A stretch of 64,000 nucleotides of DNA, taken from Pseudomonas sp. B21-028. GTDB lineage: Bacteria > Pseudomonadota > Gammaproteobacteria > Pseudomonadales > Pseudomonadaceae. The notes beneath the pieces were generated by a model. That model was given only the letters and a program-made list of their open reading frames with translations, did not search any database and was not told the DNA's origin. Shown one piece after another: positions 34,944 to 44,438 of this stretch (the stretch's first letter is position 1; the number at the start of each line of letters is the position of its first letter). A program made the position numbers and the translations under genes. The stretch lies in contig NZ_CP087184.1 of NCBI RefSeq assembly GCF_024749045.1, forward strand, positions 2,666,001 to 2,730,000, read 5' to 3'.

Positions 34944-35483
34944 ATGAACATCAGATCAGTCCTGCCTGCACTTTCCATGGCAGTAGCATTCAGTGGATAT
35001 GCCGCCGACTTCTCGCTCACCAGCCAGGATATTGCTGACAACCGCCCGCTGACCAAGCGCGAGGTATTCCAAGGTTTCGGCTGCGAAGGTGGCAACACTT
35101 CTCCTGAGCTTTCCTGGGCAAACGCTCCCGCAGGTACCAGAAGCTATGCGATCACGGTCTATGATCCCGATGCACCGACCGGTAGCGGTTGGTGGCATTG
35201 GACGGTGGTTAACCTGCCGACTTCTACCAATAGCTTGCCAAGAGGAGTGGGAGCGAACCTGCCTGCAGGTGCAGTACAAGGGCGAACCGATTATGGCCGG
35301 CCGGGATTTGGTGGGGCTTGCCCACCTGTAGGAGATAAACCCCATCGATATCAATTCACCGTATGGGCATTGAAAGTAGATAAGCTACCACTCGACAGTG
35401 AGGCCAGTGGTGCCTTGGTTGGCTACATGCTCAATGCCAACGCCCTTGCCAAAGCGACCATTACTCCAACTTACGGACGTTAA
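34944..35483 (+). CDS. YbhB/YbcL-family (PEBP-like) secreted protein
   Basis: 179 residues. A cleavable signal peptide ends near GYAA-DF. The mature protein carries the phosphatidylethanolamine-binding-protein core: GGNTSPELSWANAP, YDPDAPTGSGWWHW, and the PPVGDKPHRYQFTVWAL segment that forms the ligand pocket. It should be periplasmic. The role of bacterial PEBP proteins is largely unknown. GGAG precedes the ATG. It is followed after 5 bases by an AraC-type regulator, suggesting a two-gene transcript. Confidence 0.85.
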   Translation: MNIRSVLPALSMAVAFSGYAADFSLTSQDIADNRPLTKREVFQGFGCEGGNTSPELSWANAPAGTRSYAITVYDPDAPTGSGWWHWTVVNLPTSTNSLPRGVGANLPAGAVQGRTDYGRPGFGGACPPVGDKPHRYQFTVWALKVDKLPLDSEASGALVGYMLNANALAKATITPTYGR

Positions 35484-35488
35484 GAACG

Positions 35489-36307
35489 ATGCGCCCTTGT
35501 GACGGCATACAGCACCGGGAAAACATTATCGATGCGTGCGTCATCCGGGCGCGACAGCCGCTGACCTTGCCAAGGGTGTCGGTGTTCGTGACCACCTTGT
35601 GTCGAGTGAGGCAAGGGGAAAAACTGTTGCAATGGGATGATCGGGAGATGCGCGCCGGGCCGCAACATCTGATTCTGATGCCGGCCGGACGCGAGCTGGG
35701 TTTCTCGAACTTTCCCGGACTTCACGGTCACTACATTGCCGATGCGGTAACCTTTCCCGTCTCGATACTGCGTAACTTCAGCGCCCGGTATAGCCAGCAG
35801 ATCACGAGTCGTCATGGTGCACTAAAGACTGATCTATGCGTCCCTCCGGACAGGCATACCACACAGGCGTGGGATCAATTGTTGGCCTCTATCCATGCGA
35901 ACTCCCCGGAGGCATTACGTGCTCTCTATGGGGAAGCGGTTCTTCTGAGTCTGTGCCTTGGTGGCCAGGTCGGACCTCTGCTGATGGGGCGCAACGATCC
36001 AATTCGCGAACGTGTGCAGCAGATCGTGATGGGCAGCCCGGAGAAAGACTGGACGGTCGCGGGCATTGCACAACGCCTGAACCTGGGTGAGTCGACGTTG
36101 CGTCGCCAGCTGGCGAATGAGGGAGACAGTTTCAGGAATATCCTGGAGAGCGTTCGACTGGCGACGGCGTTGCAAGGACTGCAAACAACGTCTCGCCCTA
36201 TTGGAGAAATTGCCGCGGCCTGCGGTTACGCCTCGGCCTCACGTTTTGCGGTGCGCTTTCGCTCACACTATGGTCTGTCGCCACGTGAATTGCGGGCAGG
36301 GATCTAA
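35489..36307 (+). CDS. AraC-family transcriptional regulator
   Basis: 272 residues. A cupin-like N-terminal sensing part (~1-150) is followed by a C-terminal double helix-turn-helix (~170-268): WTVAGIAQRLNLGESTLRRQL and PIGEIAAACGYASASRFAVRFRSHYGLSPRELR. It starts 5 bases after the PEBP-family gene, so probably regulates that gene and itself. The effector is unknown. Confidence 0.85.
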   Translation: MRPCDGIQHRENIIDACVIRARQPLTLPRVSVFVTTLCRVRQGEKLLQWDDREMRAGPQHLILMPAGRELGFSNFPGLHGHYIADAVTFPVSILRNFSARYSQQITSRHGALKTDLCVPPDRHTTQAWDQLLASIHANSPEALRALYGEAVLLSLCLGGQVGPLLMGRNDPIRERVQQIVMGSPEKDWTVAGIAQRLNLGESTLRRQLANEGDSFRNILESVRLATALQGLQTTSRPIGEIAAACGYASASRFAVRFRSHYGLSPRELRAGI

Positions 36308-36387
36308 GCCTGAAACGTTGCGCTACGATCAGGGCCTTCCTTTGAAGGCACCAGGCATCCATGCGGCGTCGAAAAAAGAGTGACGTA

Positions 36388-38016
36388 TCAACTTCCCCCA
36401 TGACGATGTGCCAGTAGCCCAGGGACTTGGCTCCAGGTGATATTGAATCGCGCCAGATACTTTCGAATTCGATCGGAATCGTTGCTTGATGCCTTGGCTG
36501 ATCGGCTCTGTGAAAAGAGTTTGCGACCGGCATCCGCCTGGCTTGCCGCTGTGCTGCAGACCTTCAGGACCGATTCCAGTTGAAGGCGATCAAACAGGTC
36601 GATCTCAAGGCCGGCTTTTGCCAAGTGTTCGGACAATGGGGCCAAGGCGGTCGGTATCCGCCAATCCGCGCGCAGTCGTTCCAGCTCGTCCTCCACCAGC
36701 GTCATGTCGATGCGGCCGCTGTCGGCCAGTGTGGCCATGCGAGTGATCGACGCAGAGAGTTGCCGGAAGTTGCCTGGCCAGGCGGCATCCCTGGCGGTGG
36801 CGAATGCCAGGTATCGACGCCGGGCTTCGGTGTTGAAGCGAACCATATGGCCGTTATCCCGGGCATGGCGCTGCAATTCGAAATCGATGTTTGGCTCGAT
36901 GTCCTCGCTCCGATTGGCCAGTCCGGGTAGCACAAAAGTCCAGATGTTGATCCTGGCCAGCAGGTCTTCGCGGAACAGACCTTCAACAACGCGCGCGTGC
37001 AGGTCCCGATTGGTGCCCGCGATCAGCGTGAAGTCAGACTCGACCTGCTTGTCGGAGCCCATCGGCAAGAACTTCTTTTCCTCGATCGCTTTCAGGAGCA
37101 TCGCTTGCTCGTCGAGCGGCAGTTCTCCGATCTCGTCGAGGAACAGGACGCCCTTGTGGGCCGAGCGCAGCAAGCCGTCGCGCGCCTGTTGGGCGCCGGT
37201 GAAGGCGCCTTTCGTATGTCCGAACAACGTCGACATGGCGGTATCGCCGCGCAACGTGGCGCAGTTCACCTCGACGAACGGACCTTCGACCTGATGACGA
37301 CCCCGTTTCAGCTCGTAGATCTGCCGCGCGAGAAAGGACTTGCCTGCCCCGGTAGGGCCGCTGATCAGGATCGGTGCCCGGGATCGCACGGCGACCCGTT
37401 CGAGCTGTTCTATCGTCCGGTTGAACGCCGCGTTGCGGGTCGCAATACCGGACTTGAGCAGTTCGGTGCCTTCCAGGCGCTCGGCTTGGAATCGCTTGGC
37501 GATCTGGTCGTAGCGCTGGAGATCGAGGTCGGTGATGACGTGTTTGCCAGACGGGCCCGCATCAGCATCCCGCAAGCCAGTTGGCTGCGTCTGGATCAGC
37601 CTGGCAGGGATGTGCCGGGACTCGGCCAGCAGGAACCAGACGATTTGCTGGACATGGGTGCCCGTCGTGATGTGAACGAGATAATCCTCATCCTCCGTAT
37701 CAAACGGGTAGTCAGCCGCGAAGTCATGCAGTGCGGCGTAGACCTCTTCGAAGTCCCAGGGGTTTCGCATCGCCATGGTATGCAGGCGAACCTCGGTCTC
37801 CGGCGAGACTTGGGCGATATCAGCCGCTATTTTCAGAGCGAGATCGATGTCCCAGCGCGCTTCGCCGTGAATCAGTTCCAGGCGATCGATCACCAGGTCG
37901 GGCTGCTGGCACAGCGAAAGGGTAGGGCGCCATTTGTTCCAGCGCTGCTCCCCCTTGCCGACGCGGTCGAGCTTTGACCCAAGAATCCCGATGGCGACTG
38001 TCTTTTTGTCCTGCAT
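36388..38016 (-). CDS. rtcR: RtcR, CARF-AAA+ σ54-dependent activator of rtcBA
   Basis: 542 residues. The N-terminal ~180 residues are the RtcR sensing domain (known CARF fold). The AAA+ domain carries Walker A GPTGAGKS (~221), the σ54-contacting loop GAFTGA (~272), and Walker B LFLDEIGELP (~293). A short C-terminal DNA-binding part follows. It activates rtcBA from a σ54 promoter, probably after sensing RNA fragments or ligands. It is divergent from rtcB with 207 bases between. The ATG at 38016 (product MQDKKTVAIG) is preferred over a TTG at 38031. Confidence 0.93.
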   Translation of the reverse strand: MQDKKTVAIGILGSKLDRVGKGEQRWNKWRPTLSLCQQPDLVIDRLELIHGEARWDIDLALKIAADIAQVSPETEVRLHTMAMRNPWDFEEVYAALHDFAADYPFDTEDEDYLVHITTGTHVQQIVWFLLAESRHIPARLIQTQPTGLRDADAGPSGKHVITDLDLQRYDQIAKRFQAERLEGTELLKSGIATRNAAFNRTIEQLERVAVRSRAPILISGPTGAGKSFLARQIYELKRGRHQVEGPFVEVNCATLRGDTAMSTLFGHTKGAFTGAQQARDGLLRSAHKGVLFLDEIGELPLDEQAMLLKAIEEKKFLPMGSDKQVESDFTLIAGTNRDLHARVVEGLFREDLLARINIWTFVLPGLANRSEDIEPNIDFELQRHARDNGHMVRFNTEARRRYLAFATARDAAWPGNFRQLSASITRMATLADSGRIDMTLVEDELERLRADWRIPTALAPLSEHLAKAGLEIDLFDRLQLESVLKVCSTAASQADAGRKLFSQSRSAKASSNDSDRIRKYLARFNITWSQVPGLLAHRHGGS

Positions 38017-38167
38017 TGCTGAATATCTCAAAAGATAGCGAACGATAATTGAGTATAGTTTTTCGGCCTGTCAGTGAACAGTGCCGACCTGTGAGGACTA
38101 ACGGCATTACGCTTAAAGTCATTTAATATCAATTGGATAGTAAAAATATGACCCGCCAACCGTAGAA

Positions 38168-38184
38168 TTGGCATGCCGCTCGCT
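38168..38184 (+). promoter_or_regulatory. σ54 (-24/-12) promoter of rtcBA
   Basis: TTGGCATGCCGCTCGCT has the invariant GG (38170-38171) and GC (38182-38183) separated by exactly 10 bases, close to TGGCAC-N5-TTGC. It lies 40 bases before rtcB, and the divergent gene encodes the σ54 activator RtcR. An imperfect inverted repeat at 38064-38086 (CGGCCTGT ... ACAGTGCCG) could be part of the activator site. Confidence 0.75.
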
Positions 38185-38223
38185 ATAGAGCTCCCAAACA
38201 GAAATCACAGGAGCGAAAAAACA

Positions 38224-39450
38224 ATGACCACTCAAACCTTCGAGCTGCTTGAAGTCGAAAACGGCAAGCCCATCAAGATGTGGACCCGGGGTGTCCCGGT
38301 TGAGCCAGAGGCCAGGCAGCAACTGATGAACACTGCGCAGATGCCGTTCGTGTTCAAGCACATGGCGGTCATGCCCGACGTTCATTTGGGAAAGGGCTCG
38401 ACGATCGGGAGCGTGATTCCCACCAAGGGTGCGGTCATTCCCGCTGCCGTCGGGGTCGACCTCGGTTGCGGGATGTCGGCGGTCCGCACCTCGCTGCGCG
38501 CCAGCGACCTTCCCGATCATCTGTTCGGCCTGCGCTCTGCAATCGAGAAGGCTGTCCCGCACGGGCGCACCTCGGGGCGTAGCGGCCGGGACAAAGGGGC
38601 CTGGGAAACCGCACCGGCGATTGTCGACCAGGCCTGGTCGGCGCTTGAGGGGCGTTTCGACCTCATTACCCAAAAGCACCCCAGCCTTGAAAAGTCCAAC
38701 AACCACAAACACCTCGGGACTCTGGGCACAGGCAACCACTTCGTCGAGGTGTGCCTGGACGAAGCCGACCATGTATGGGTGATGTTGCACACCGGTTCCC
38801 GCGGCGTAGGCAACGCGATCGGTAGCTATTTCATCGAGAAGGCCCGTGAGGAAATGCGCAAGCATATGGTGAACCTGCCTGACCGGGACCTGGCCTACCT
38901 GCGGGAAGGAACGTCCAGCTTCGATGACTACGTTGAGGCTGTCGAGTGGGCCCAGGATTTCGCCAAGCAGAACCGCGCGGTCATGATGTTGGCAGTGCTG
39001 GACGCCGTGCGGTCGGTCATCACCAAGCCCTTTGAGTCGCGGCTGATCGCCGTCGACTGTCACCACAACTACGTGGAGCGGGGCACCTACTTTGGGGAGG
39101 ATATTCTTCTCACCCGTAAAGGCGCCGTCTCTGCGCAGAAGGGGCAGATGGGGATTATTCCCGGGTCGATGGGCGCAAAGAGTTTCATCGTGCGAGGCCT
39201 GGGGAACGAGGAAGCCTTTTGCAGTTGTTCACACGGTGCGGGTCGGGTGATGAGCCGTACCAAGGCGAAGGCGGTGTTTACCGTTGAGGACCAGGTGCGG
39301 GCGACCGCCCATGTCGAGTGCCGGAAGGATGCGGCGGTCATCGACGAGATCCCGATGGCCTACAAGGACATTGATGCGGTCATGGCGGCCCAGCGCGATC
39401 TGGTTGAAGTGGTCCATACCTTGCGCCAAGTCGTATGCGTGAAGGGGTGA
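38224..39450 (+). CDS. rtcB: RtcB RNA ligase
   Basis: 408 residues, normal length for bacterial RtcB. Conserved motifs: MAVMPDVHLGKG, GVDLGCGMSA (metal-binding Cys), GTLGTGNHFVE, HTGSRGVG, and CSHGAGRVMSR with the His that carries GMP. The enzyme joins RNA 2',3'-cyclic phosphate or 3'-phosphate ends to 5'-OH ends using GTP and Mn2+. AGGAG precedes ATG 38224. rtcA follows after 4 bases. Transcription is expected from the σ54 promoter at 38168. Confidence 0.96.
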   Translation: MTTQTFELLEVENGKPIKMWTRGVPVEPEARQQLMNTAQMPFVFKHMAVMPDVHLGKGSTIGSVIPTKGAVIPAAVGVDLGCGMSAVRTSLRASDLPDHLFGLRSAIEKAVPHGRTSGRSGRDKGAWETAPAIVDQAWSALEGRFDLITQKHPSLEKSNNHKHLGTLGTGNHFVEVCLDEADHVWVMLHTGSRGVGNAIGSYFIEKAREEMRKHMVNLPDRDLAYLREGTSSFDDYVEAVEWAQDFAKQNRAVMMLAVLDAVRSVITKPFESRLIAVDCHHNYVERGTYFGEDILLTRKGAVSAQKGQMGIIPGSMGAKSFIVRGLGNEEAFCSCSHGAGRVMSRTKAKAVFTVEDQVRATAHVECRKDAAVIDEIPMAYKDIDAVMAAQRDLVEVVHTLRQVVCVKG

Positions 39451-39454
39451 GTGG

Positions 39455-40516
39455 ATGGGCCAGGATCTGATTCTCATCGACGGCACCGACGGAGGAGGGC
39501 AGGTGCTTCGTACTGCCCTCAGCCTTTCCATGATCACCGGCCGGGCATTCCGGATGACAGGTATACGCGGCAAGCGCTCCCGTCCCGGTCTGTTGCGCCA
39601 GCACCTGACCGCAGTACGAGCGGCGGCTGAGATTTGCGGCGCTAGAATCCTTGGAGCGGAACTCAATTCGACCGCTATCGAATTCCGTCCCGGGACCGTA
39701 AAGGCAGGGGATTATTCATTCGCGATCGGCACGGCGGGCAGCACGATACTGGTATTGCAGACCCTGTTGCCGGCGCTGTTGCAGGCAACGGGACCGAGTA
39801 CCGTCCGGATTACCGGCGGAACTCATAATCCGGCGGCTCCGCCTTTCGATTTCATAGAACAGGCGTGGCTGCCATTGATACGGCGTATGGGGGCACAGCT
39901 GGAATTGTCGCTGCTGCGTCATGGTTTTGTCCCCTGCGGAGGTGGCGTGATCGAAGCGACCATTCGACCATCGACGCTTGAACCATTGGTGCTGGACGGC
40001 GAGCGGGAACCCGTCACCATCGTTTCGGCTGAAGCGCTGGTTTCGGGCATTCCTGTCTCGATCGGGAATCGCGAACTCGATCGACTCTCGGCAAGGTTGA
40101 AGATTGAACGACGCGACCTGTCGGTTACTGATCTGGGTGACCAGGCGGGCCCCGGCAATGTGGTATCGATCACTGCCACCAGAGCCGGCGTTACCGAGGT
40201 GTTCGCGAGCATTGGGCAAGAGCGCGTACGCGCAGAGCAAGTCGCTGACGTGGCGATAGACGAGTTCACGGCGTGGGCCCAGTCAAACACAGCGGTTGGC
40301 AATCGCCTGGCGGATCAGTTGATGTTGCCGATGGCCATTGCCGGCGCTGGAAAACTGACAACGGAGCGTTTGAGCAATCACATCCGAACGAACGCAGCGG
40401 TGATCCAGCAGTTCATCGCTATTGATGTGCGCCTCACTCAACTTTCCGCTCAAGGAAACGTTGTTGTTGAGCTTCATGCTCGCCAATTGTCAGGACATGA
40501 CAGCAATGGAGGCTAA
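39455..40516 (+). CDS. rtcA: RtcA RNA 3'-terminal phosphate cyclase
   Basis: 353 residues with DGTDGGGQVLRTALSLS at the N-terminus, RGKRSRPGLLRQH, GTAGSTILVLQTLLP and GGTHNPAAPPFDF. Codon 309 is the His (in SNHIRTN) that corresponds to the adenylated nucleophile of RtcA. It converts RNA 3'-phosphate to a 2',3'-cyclic phosphate using ATP. It is cotranscribed with rtcB. The stop overlaps the stop of the converging AraC-type gene by 3-4 bases, leaving no room for a terminator. A decayed copy of its last ~110 bases occurs at 46283-46378. Confidence 0.95.
   Translation: MGQDLILIDGTDGGGQVLRTALSLSMITGRAFRMTGIRGKRSRPGLLRQHLTAVRAAAEICGARILGAELNSTAIEFRPGTVKAGDYSFAIGTAGSTILVLQTLLPALLQATGPSTVRITGGTHNPAAPPFDFIEQAWLPLIRRMGAQLELSLLRHGFVPCGGGVIEATIRPSTLEPLVLDGEREPVTIVSAEALVSGIPVSIGNRELDRLSARLKIERRDLSVTDLGDQAGPGNVVSITATRAGVTEVFASIGQERVRAEQVADVAIDEFTAWAQSNTAVGNRLADQLMLPMAIAGAGKLTTERLSNHIRTNAAVIQQFIAIDVRLTQLSAQGNVVVELHARQLSGHDSNGG
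40352..40461 (+). repeat. rtcA 3'-end, copy A of a 5.9-kb-spaced direct repeat
   Basis: This stretch inside rtcA matches 46283-46378 at 91 of 96 aligned bases, including 51 identical bases in a row (40391-40441). Copy B lacks the 14 bases corresponding to 40368-40381, which include the catalytic His codon. Confidence 0.9.
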
Positions 40517-41466
40517 GCGTATGGCTGGTGACGATAATCACTGGGAGATGAGCCAAAATGCCGTTTGAACGCTCGGGAGAAATGACTGAAATCCTTGAAG
40601 CCGCTCGATAAAGCGATGCTCATGATCTTGGTATCGCTTTGCTTGATCTGCTCTGCGCAATGCTGCAGGCGTCGTTCGAGGATGTAGCGGCTCACCGTCA
40701 TATCACCTTGTGAAAATGTGCGATGCAGGTTGCGTAGCGAAACCCCCAGCATCGAGGCAAGGTACTCGGGCGTCAGGTTCTCTTGCATCAGATGGCGGTC
40801 GATGAGGGCCTTGGCCTTGAGCAATGTAGCGGTGTCGGCCCGGGGTGAGGTGGGTTGGCCGCCGGCATTGCCTATGGCTGGACGCAGCAGGGTGATGATC
40901 GCCTCCAGCGTTGCCCGGGTCTCTGGTTCTGACATGCCGGGATTGCCGATCAGTTGTTGCAACAGCAGGCCGCTCATGCGTCCTATCGGCGACGCTGCGT
41001 CGATACGATGGTTGATCTGCAACTGATGTTCCCGGAAGCGCTGGAGCACGGATTTACGTGGCAGGATCACCGAAACCTGGTCGCTCCAGCCCTCGAATCG
41101 AAAGTCGCAGGGCTGGCTTACATCCAGCAGTACCAGGTCACCACGGCGCAGGACGGTTTGCGTACCGGGCTGGCAGGCGATCGCCTGCCCATCCAGCTGC
41201 ATGACCAGGAAGAAAAAATCCTTGTCGTCCTGGCGAATGTCGCGCTGTGATCGATGTACCTGGCGGCAATTGCTGATGATCCGCGCGCCTTTGACCAAGC
41301 TGTGTTCATCATCCACGGGGGTTACGGCACCGCGGAACTCTTCGATACCGCTTTGCAGGGGCGGCTCTACATGAAATGTCCCGCAGTTGGCCGAGAGGTC
41401 TCCATGCCAGGCCTCGAAGCCTTGGTGACCCAGGAACAGATTGGTCGGGTGACAGGCGGTATTCAT
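40513..41466 (-). CDS. AraC-family regulator (FeaR-like)
   Basis: 317 residues. An N-terminal AraC-binding-like domain of the FeaR type (RRGDLVLLDVSQPCDF, GWSDQVSVILPR) is followed by a C-terminal HTH (~215-315): LTPEYLASMLGVSLRNLHRTF and SIALSSGFKDFSHFSRAFKRHFGSSPSDYR. FeaR-type proteins control aromatic-amine or amino-acid catabolism. It is divergent from the APC permease operon, which it most likely activates. Its stop (TAG, complement of 40513-40515) overlaps the rtcA stop codon. Confidence 0.85.
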   Translation of the reverse strand: MNTACHPTNLFLGHQGFEAWHGDLSANCGTFHVEPPLQSGIEEFRGAVTPVDDEHSLVKGARIISNCRQVHRSQRDIRQDDKDFFFLVMQLDGQAIACQPGTQTVLRRGDLVLLDVSQPCDFRFEGWSDQVSVILPRKSVLQRFREHQLQINHRIDAASPIGRMSGLLLQQLIGNPGMSEPETRATLEAIITLLRPAIGNAGGQPTSPRADTATLLKAKALIDRHLMQENLTPEYLASMLGVSLRNLHRTFSQGDMTVSRYILERRLQHCAEQIKQSDTKIMSIALSSGFKDFSHFSRAFKRHFGSSPSDYRHQPYA

Positions 41467-41634
41467 CGGCTACCTCTTGCCAGTCACGCTGGCGTTATTA
41501 TTCTGGATGGGGCAACGAACTTCGATATTCATAACATATTAACTAAATTTCAATCTGTCTTGGACCAGCGGTGGCGCTCATGACCATCTGCTTGCATTCT
41601 GGGTCATGGCCGGTTGGCCGGCGACAGGCGTTTA

Positions 41635-43089
41635 ATGAAGGCTCAACACTCAAACGTGCGGAGTCCTTTCGTGGACAACAACAATAACAATCAGCATCTG
41701 CAAAAGACCTTGCGCTGGACAGATGCCTTCGCGTTATCAATGGCCGTCTCCGGCTCAATTTTCGCCTCCTTCGGTTTCGCACTGGGCGTGCTGGGGCCTG
41801 TGTACGCGCTACTACTGTGGGTGGGCTCGGCGGCCATCGGCGCCTGTCAGAACTGGATTTTTCTCGAAGTCTCGTCGATGTTTCCCGACAAGCCGGGCGG
41901 CATCGCAATGATCGCCACCGAAGGCTGGCGCCAGCGCTGCAAGCTTGTCGGCCCCTTGGCCTCATTCGGCTACTGGCTGGGCTGGTCAGCCGTGCTGTCG
42001 ATCGTCAGTGTCAGTGCGGGCTCGCTGATCCAGGCGCAATGGTTCGCCGGGCAGGATTGGTCATTCTCTGCCGGGCCTCTTACTGTGGGATTGCCTCAGC
42101 TGATAGGCGCCGGCCTGTTGTTGATCTTCTGGCAGTTCAATCGACTGGGCGTCCATATGGCCGCCAGCGCCTCCAAATACATGGGCTTGCTGCTGTTGAT
42201 CCCGATTCTGGTGTTGGCAGTGGCTCCGCTGTTGGGAGATAGCTGGAGTTTCGAGCACTTTCGCAATGCGCTGGTCGAGCCTGGGGATTTTGGTTGGGGT
42301 GGTCTGCGCACGGCCATGGTCTGGTTGTTCCTGGTCAGTTGGAGCGCCTACGGCACCGAGATGTGCGCGGCCTTCGGCCCCGAATATCGCAGCCAACGTG
42401 ACATGCGTCTGGCCCTGCTCACCTCGGGTGGCTATACCGTTGCCGTCTTCGCTGCGGTCGCATTCGGCCTGGGTGGCATGGTCGACAGCGAGGCCGCGAT
42501 GAGCAATCCCAGTGGCTTCTACATTGATGCGTTCAACGCGATGCTGGGTACTGGCTATAGCAGCTTCTTCGTCGCCACGCTGCTGGTGGGGTTGTTCATG
42601 GGGCTGAACGCGGCCTTGGCGGACGGTTCACGGGCGCTCTACGGCATGGCGCTGGAGGGCCTGACTGTTCGTCAGCTGGGCGTGCTCAACAAACATCAGG
42701 TGCCTGGGCGGTGCATGACCGTGGCCGTCGTGCTGAATCTGGGCATGATCTTCCTGCTGTCTTCTCCGCTGGCCATGCTGGTAACCGCCAACATTGGCTA
42801 TCTGGTCGCTATTTTCTTCGCGCTCTCGGGGTTCCTGCTCTTGCGTCGGGATGCGCCCGAGATGCCTCGCCCGGTCAGATTGGGCAAGGGCTGGGTGCCT
42901 ATTGCCTGGCTACTGACCCTCTTCACCGGCGCAGTGGTGTTGGTCGGAACGGCCTCGGCGGAATTGGCCGGTTATGGCGGGCTGAAGGAGGTGCTCAGCG
43001 GAATCGGCATCTTGCTGCTGTCCCTGGTGCTCTATGCCATTCGCCAACTGCAGGATCGCGCTGCCAATCGCAACGTCGTTTCACAATGA
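41635..43089 (+). CDS. APC-family amino-acid/amine permease
   Basis: About 484 residues with 12 or so hydrophobic segments, starting with LRWTDAFALSMAVSGSIFASFGFALG, the usual APC first helix and substrate loop. It probably imports an amino acid or polyamine across the inner membrane. The start is uncertain: ATG 41635 has a poor ribosome site, while GTG 41671 is preceded by GGAG at a good distance and would give a product beginning MDNNNNNQ. It is the first gene of an operon with a PuuB-like oxidase, suggesting uptake of the oxidase substrate. Confidence 0.85.
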   Translation: MKAQHSNVRSPFVDNNNNNQHLQKTLRWTDAFALSMAVSGSIFASFGFALGVLGPVYALLLWVGSAAIGACQNWIFLEVSSMFPDKPGGIAMIATEGWRQRCKLVGPLASFGYWLGWSAVLSIVSVSAGSLIQAQWFAGQDWSFSAGPLTVGLPQLIGAGLLLIFWQFNRLGVHMAASASKYMGLLLLIPILVLAVAPLLGDSWSFEHFRNALVEPGDFGWGGLRTAMVWLFLVSWSAYGTEMCAAFGPEYRSQRDMRLALLTSGGYTVAVFAAVAFGLGGMVDSEAAMSNPSGFYIDAFNAMLGTGYSSFFVATLLVGLFMGLNAALADGSRALYGMALEGLTVRQLGVLNKHQVPGRCMTVAVVLNLGMIFLLSSPLAMLVTANIGYLVAIFFALSGFLLLRRDAPEMPRPVRLGKGWVPIAWLLTLFTGAVVLVGTASAELAGYGGLKEVLSGIGILLLSLVLYAIRQLQDRAANRNVVSQ

Positions 43090-43118
43090 TCGCCCGCATA
43101 ACAATAAGGTGAAGGCTC

Positions 43119-44420
43119 ATGCTGTCCGTTGAAAATCCTACGACCTATTACACCGCCACGCGCAAGTATGACCTCAAGTTTCCAGACCTGGAGCAGGACC
43201 TGGAAGCAGAAGTGCTAGTCATCGGCGGAGGATTCTCTGGCGTGAACACCGCGCTGGAACTGGCGGAGCGGGGAGTGACCGACATCGTGCTGCTGGAGGC
43301 CCGTTACCTGGGGTTCGGTGGTTCCGGGCGTAACGGTGGGCATGTCATGGCCGGTATCGGTCACGACCTGGAAAAAATCCGCAAAGACGTCGGTGAGTCC
43401 GGACTTCAAGCCATCTTTGAAATCAGCGACCTGGGTGCGACGATCATCAAGTCACGTATCGAGAAATACGCTATCGATGCGGATTTTCGCCACGGTTACG
43501 GCTACCTGGGTTTCAACAAGCGCCAAGGCAAGCTGCTGCGGACCTGGGAGAAGGAGTTCAAGCAACTGAGCCCGAATCAGGATATCGAATATCTGGAAGG
43601 TAGGGCGGTCAGGGATATCGTGGGTTCGGACGTCTACAGCTGCGCTCTCAAGCACATGGGCAACGGTCACATCCACTCGCTGAACATGCTGCTGGGTTCG
43701 GCCAAGGCGTTGGTTGGGCTGGGTGGGAAAATATACGAGAACACCCCGGTGCTGGAGGTGACCTACGGCGACACCATTACCGTGCGTACCGCCAAGGGTT
43801 CGGTCCGGGCCAGGAAGATCCTCTGGTCTTGTGGTGCTTTCCTGGATCGCCTGGAACCGCAGCTGCACAAGACCATGATCAGCACCTATGCCTTTCAACT
43901 GGTGACAGAGCCTTTGCCGACCTCGGTGATCGAGCAAATCAGCCCTATCCGGGGGGCCTTCAGCGATATTCGCCCGGTGATCGAATATTACCGGGTGACC
44001 AACGAGAATCGCTTGCTGTTCGGGTCGGCGACCCGGGTGCTGGAATACATCCCCAATGACCTGAAGGCCTGGAACCGCGGGTTGATGCTCAAGGTGTTTC
44101 CTTATCTGGAGCAAGTAAAGATCGACCTTGCCTGGGGTGGACCCATGGAGTGCACGGCCAATCTGTTTCCACAGATCGGCACGCTTGCGGGGCGTCCCAA
44201 TGCCTACTTCGTCCAGGGCTATTCCGGCTTTGGCGTCACCCCCAGCCATGTGGTCAGCCAGGTGGTGGCTGATGGCATGACTCAGGGATCGAGGCACTGG
44301 GATGTCATGAGCGCGATTCCACGCACACGTATTGTCGGCAAGGACAACTGGCGCAACCTGATCTGCACCCTGGGCAAGGTCAGCCACCAGTTGGCCGGCT
44401 ACACCAACGGCCGACGCTAA
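43119..44420 (+). CDS. FAD-dependent amine/amino-acid oxidoreductase (DAO/PuuB family)
   Basis: 433 residues. The ADP-binding fold is clear (EVLVIGGGFSGVNTALELAERG, residues ~31-52), followed by YLGFGGSGRNGGHV, the FAD-contact segment of the γ-glutamylputrescine-oxidase group. FVQGYSGFGVTPSHV closes the flavin site near the C-terminus. The enzyme should oxidise an amine or secondary amino group using O2 or an acceptor. The substrate is unknown, but the upstream permease and FeaR-like regulator suggest a small amine or amino acid. A short hairpin at 44439-44456 lies after the stop. Confidence 0.85.
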   Translation: MLSVENPTTYYTATRKYDLKFPDLEQDLEAEVLVIGGGFSGVNTALELAERGVTDIVLLEARYLGFGGSGRNGGHVMAGIGHDLEKIRKDVGESGLQAIFEISDLGATIIKSRIEKYAIDADFRHGYGYLGFNKRQGKLLRTWEKEFKQLSPNQDIEYLEGRAVRDIVGSDVYSCALKHMGNGHIHSLNMLLGSAKALVGLGGKIYENTPVLEVTYGDTITVRTAKGSVRARKILWSCGAFLDRLEPQLHKTMISTYAFQLVTEPLPTSVIEQISPIRGAFSDIRPVIEYYRVTNENRLLFGSATRVLEYIPNDLKAWNRGLMLKVFPYLEQVKIDLAWGGPMECTANLFPQIGTLAGRPNAYFVQGYSGFGVTPSHVVSQVVADGMTQGSRHWDVMSAIPRTRIVGKDNWRNLICTLGKVSHQLAGYTNGRR

Positions 44421-44438
44421 AGCACGGCCTGTTTCCCT

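Noticed and set aside
36334..36349. Hairpin GCCTTC/GAAGGC between the AraC-type gene and rtcR as a terminator
   Set aside because: Only 6 bp with no T run on either strand; too weak to list.
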